Below are positions 6,368 through 6,855 of a stretch of 6,855 nucleotides of DNA, in pieces. The stretch lies in assembly GCA_018882725.1 (NCBI GenBank), contig VERK01000122.1:1-6855 (forward strand), given 5' to 3'. The position numbers and the translations under genes are program-made. Origin of the DNA: Actinomycetota bacterium (GTDB lineage: Bacteria > Actinomycetota > Acidimicrobiia > Acidimicrobiales > Ilumatobacteraceae). Below the pieces are notes generated by a model. The model saw nothing but the letters and a program-made list of their open reading frames with translations. It made no database searches and was not told where the DNA came from. Within the stretch, counting starts at the first letter, position 1. Each line of letters starts with the position of its first letter.

Positions 6368-6637
6368 ATGGCCGTCAAGTTGCGTCTCACTCGAATCGGA
6401 AAGACCAAGCAGCCGTACTACCGCGTCATCGCGAGCGACAGCCGCGCCGCACGCGACGGTGCTTTCCTCGAGATCCTCGGCCAGTACAACCCGCGCCTCG
6501 AGCCGTCGGTTCTCAACATCGACAACGACAAGGCCGTGGCCTGGTTGATGAAGGGCGCTCAGCCCACCGAGCGTGTCCGCAAGCTCCTCGAGATCTCGGG
6601 TGCGTGGGCGCAGTTCACCGCCGCCCGCGGCAAGTGA
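6368..6637 (+). CDS. rpsP: 30S ribosomal protein bS16
   Basis: bS16 is a small-subunit protein that binds 16S rRNA early in assembly of the 30S particle. The product has 89 residues, close to the usual 80-90 or slightly longer. It carries the family hallmarks MAVKLRLTRIGKTKQPYYR at the start, ASDSRAARDG, LGQYNP and WLMKGAQPTERV near the end. The start is set by the good AGGAG site and by homology of the first residues; the frame stays open upstream through ffh, but that part is a shadow. The gene has its own candidate promoter and a leader hairpin. The KH-protein gene follows after 16 nt, so the two are probably cotranscribed. Confidence 0.98.
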   Translation: MAVKLRLTRIGKTKQPYYRVIASDSRAARDGAFLEILGQYNPRLEPSVLNIDNDKAVAWLMKGAQPTERVRKLLEISGAWAQFTAARGK

Positions 6638-6653
6638 TCCCACGAGTCCCATC

Positions 6654-6855
6654 GTGAGCGATCCCAACCAGTACGCCTCGCCGACGGCCGTCGCCGTTCT
6701 CACCCACGTGGTGCGCTCCATCGTCGACGATCCCGATGCCGTGGTCGTCAACGAAGTCGAGGGCCGTCACCGCGCCAAGCTCGAAGTGAAGGTCGGCCCC
6801 GGCGATCTGGGCCGCGTCATCGGCCGTCGTGGCCGCACCGCGCAGAGCATTCGCA
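6654..6855 (+). CDS. khpA: KH-domain RNA-binding protein of the KhpA/YlqC family (3' end outside window)
   Basis: KhpA-type proteins are small single-KH RNA binders that, in Firmicutes, work with KhpB and affect cell division and RNA metabolism. Sixty-seven complete codons are visible from GTG 6654. The protein reads through VVRSIVDDPDAVVVNEVEG, then a strand (HRAKLEVKV) and PGDLGRVIGRRGRTAQSIR, whose GRRG (6822-6833) is the GXXG nucleic-acid-binding loop. A full protein is about 75-85 residues, so only about 10-20 are missing. GTG 6654 is 16 nt after rpsP and is the only start nearby that keeps the whole N-terminal helix. No strong Shine-Dalgarno site is seen, so coupling to rpsP is likely. 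The rpsP-KH order matches the conserved run that usually leads on to rimM and trmD. Confidence 0.92.
   Translation, partial: MSDPNQYASPTAVAVLTHVVRSIVDDPDAVVVNEVEGRHRAKLEVKVGPGDLGRVIGRRGRTAQSIR

Overview
The window is high-GC DNA with tightly packed genes, all on the + strand, and reads as a chromosomal housekeeping block from an actinobacterium. The gene order is smc (3' part) - ftsY - lipoprotein - ffh - rpsP - KH-domain RNA-binding protein (5' part). The smc-ftsY-ffh-rpsP-KH order is widespread in Gram-positive bacteria. An N-terminally membrane-anchored FtsY, a Gly/Pro-rich Ffh tail and promoters of the form TANNNT placed 7-9 nt before start codons fit Actinobacteria. I lean towards the Acidimicrobiia (Ilumatobacter-like), but this is inference and the sequence alone does not prove it.

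Bases 1-2029 encode the hinge, second coiled coil and C-terminal ATPase lobe of the chromosome condensation protein SMC; roughly the first 500 residues lie upstream. After 16 nt comes ftsY (2046-3236), the SRP receptor, with a transmembrane anchor, an in-frame 12-bp repeat coding for VVEP units, and a full NG GTPase domain. Next is a secreted lipoprotein of unknown role (best start 3326, end 4783). Its last ~60 residues resemble the eglin c / potato inhibitor I fold, including a reactive-site-like loop. Then comes ffh (4834-6261), the SRP54 GTPase, complete with its M domain. A 106-nt gap follows, holding a strong hairpin, a promoter, a leader hairpin and a good Shine-Dalgarno site. It leads to rpsP (6368-6637, ribosomal protein bS16) and then a KhpA-type KH protein cut by the window end.

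Ffh and FtsY are the two GTPases of co-translational membrane targeting: Ffh with its RNA binds signal sequences on ribosomes and FtsY receives them at the membrane. rpsP and the KH protein belong to ribosome assembly and RNA binding, and SMC acts in chromosome organisation. The lipoprotein is the only accessory-looking gene. Its eglin-like C-terminal domain is the least expected thing here. No mobile elements, CRISPR arrays, tRNA or rRNA genes were seen, and no stretch longer than 300 bases lacks a gene.
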